Positions 51,691 to 51,999 of a DNA stretch of 51,999 nucleotides are shown piece by piece. This stretch comes from Rhodanobacter denitrificans (GTDB lineage Bacteria > Pseudomonadota > Gammaproteobacteria > Xanthomonadales > Rhodanobacteraceae). The notes beneath the pieces are model-generated. The model saw nothing but the letters and a program-made list of their open reading frames with translations, did no database searches and was not told the DNA's origin. The stretch spans positions 1-51,999 of the forward strand of contig QFPO01000021.1 of NCBI GenBank assembly GCA_003241385.1, given 5' to 3'. A program made the translations under genes and the position numbers. Position 1 is the stretch's first letter. Every line of letters begins with the position of its first letter.

Positions 51691-51720
51691 TCGGCGCCGC
51701 CCTCTCCACTTTGCGTGGAA

Positions 51721-51759
51721 CAGCACGACAGCATCCTCCCTCCCCTCGCTGTCGTGCTG
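51721..51759. repeat. Long hairpin after the phasin gene
   Basis: Perfect 12-bp stem CAGCACGACAGC / GCTGTCGTGCTG with a 15-nt pyrimidine-rich loop, 30 nt past the stop codon and just before the intrinsic terminator. It may protect the mRNA 3' end. Confidence 0.7.
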
Positions 51760-51763
51760 ACTT

Positions 51764-51793
51764 AGGCCGGATGGTTCGCCATCCGGCCTTTTT
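51764..51793 (+). terminator. Strong intrinsic terminator of the phasin gene
   Basis: Perfect 11-bp stem AGGCCGGATGG, tetraloop TTCG, CCATCCGGCCT, followed by TTTTC and more T. The best textbook terminator in the window. Confidence 0.95.
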
Positions 51794-51999
51794 CTTTTTC
51801 TGATCCTCCCTCTCGATCTGGTCTCTGTTTCTTTCCGAGCCGCGATTCGGAAAGCCTGGCCTGAAAGGCGAAGATCAAGATCAAGAGCTTCCGCTCGCTC
51901 CGCGAGCGGGTGACTTTTTTCTTGGAAAAAGTCACCAAAACCGCCTGCGCTGACGCGAGCCGATGCGGCTGCGCCGCATCGGTGCCCTGCGCTTCTCGG
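51794..51999. other. Non-coding window edge with hairpin cluster
   Basis: No gene is seen. It holds a palindrome CTTTCCGA / TCGGAAAG (51831-51854), a GATCAA tandem (51873-51884), the dispersed repeat unit (51883-51920), a 10-bp hairpin GTGACTTTTT / AAAAAGTCAC (51910-51935) and a perfect 10-bp hairpin CCGATGCGGC / GCCGCATCGG (51960-51982). Confidence 0.65.
51883..51920 (-). repeat. Dispersed intergenic hairpin repeat, right copy
   Basis: Reverse-complement copy of the unit at 59-96 with one difference in 38 bp, in the hairpin loop. On the plus strand the stem reads CCGCTCGC / GCGAGCGG (51891-51909). It is followed by a second stem-loop, so this copy may be a longer version of the element. Confidence 0.75.

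Noticed and set aside
1..51999. tRNA, rRNA, CRISPR, insertion sequence or prophage
   Set aside because: No cloverleaf-like sequence, regularly spaced repeats, transposase, integrase or phage gene was recognised; all larger frames are accounted for by chromosomal genes.

Overview
The window is about 52 kb of very GC-rich DNA with 43 supported protein genes and no rRNA, tRNA, CRISPR array, insertion sequence or prophage that I can see. The gene set fits the chromosome of an aerobic to microaerobic Gammaproteobacterium, most likely of the Xanthomonadales/Lysobacterales: a petABC-sspA-sspB run, a complete cbb3 oxidase locus next to an FNR-type regulator, hemN, hemE, miaB, dusB, queD, sppA and degS-like genes, a phasin, and intergenic repeats of a kind I associate from memory with that order. 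The assignment is inference; no 16S gene is present.

Layout. 1-5.3 kb: two tandem secreted S8 (subtilisin-like) proteases. 5.3-10.1 kb: a five-gene minus-strand run with mirror symmetry, GTPase - YceI - cytochrome b561 - YceI - GTPase. 10.2-13.8 kb: a hybrid histidine kinase with a two-propeller sensor. 13.9-21.1 kb: hemE, a small WGR-domain gene, a YncE-like beta-propeller, miaB, a lytic transglycosylase, then hemN and fnr overlapping by 4 nt. 21.2-27.2 kb: a Fur-box-headed iron/metal locus (DUF4198 protein, eight-EF-hand protein, ApbE-DUF2271 fusion, TonB-dependent receptor). 27.2-35.7 kb: a ten-gene cbb3 oxidase operon (ccoNOQP, an unknown membrane protein, ccoG, a short FixH-like protein, ccoI, ccoS, a TauE-like protein). 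36-39 kb: a second propeller sensor with a diguanylate cyclase output. 39-44.4 kb: a DegS-like protease, petABC (bc1 complex), sspA-sspB. 44.5-51.7 kb: sppA, trpS with a long C-terminal extension, dusB, a DedA protein, queD, a chalcone-isomerase-like secreted protein and a phasin.

Regulation is unusually readable. A perfect FNR site (TTGAT-N4-ATCAA) lies before hemN, whose 3' end overlaps the fnr gene itself, and a near-perfect site lies before ccoN. One oxygen sensor encoded here therefore probably controls anaerobic heme synthesis and the high-affinity oxidase encoded here. A Fur-like operator sits on the predicted promoter of the DUF4198/EF-hand/ApbE/TonB locus. The two ends of the window carry inverted copies of one dispersed hairpin repeat.

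The least explained parts are the mirror-symmetric GTPase/YceI/b561 operon, the Fur-controlled EF-hand/ApbE-DUF2271 locus, the two small proteins in the cco operon (one unknown, one a FixH without its periplasmic domain), and the roughly 120-residue extension of TrpS.
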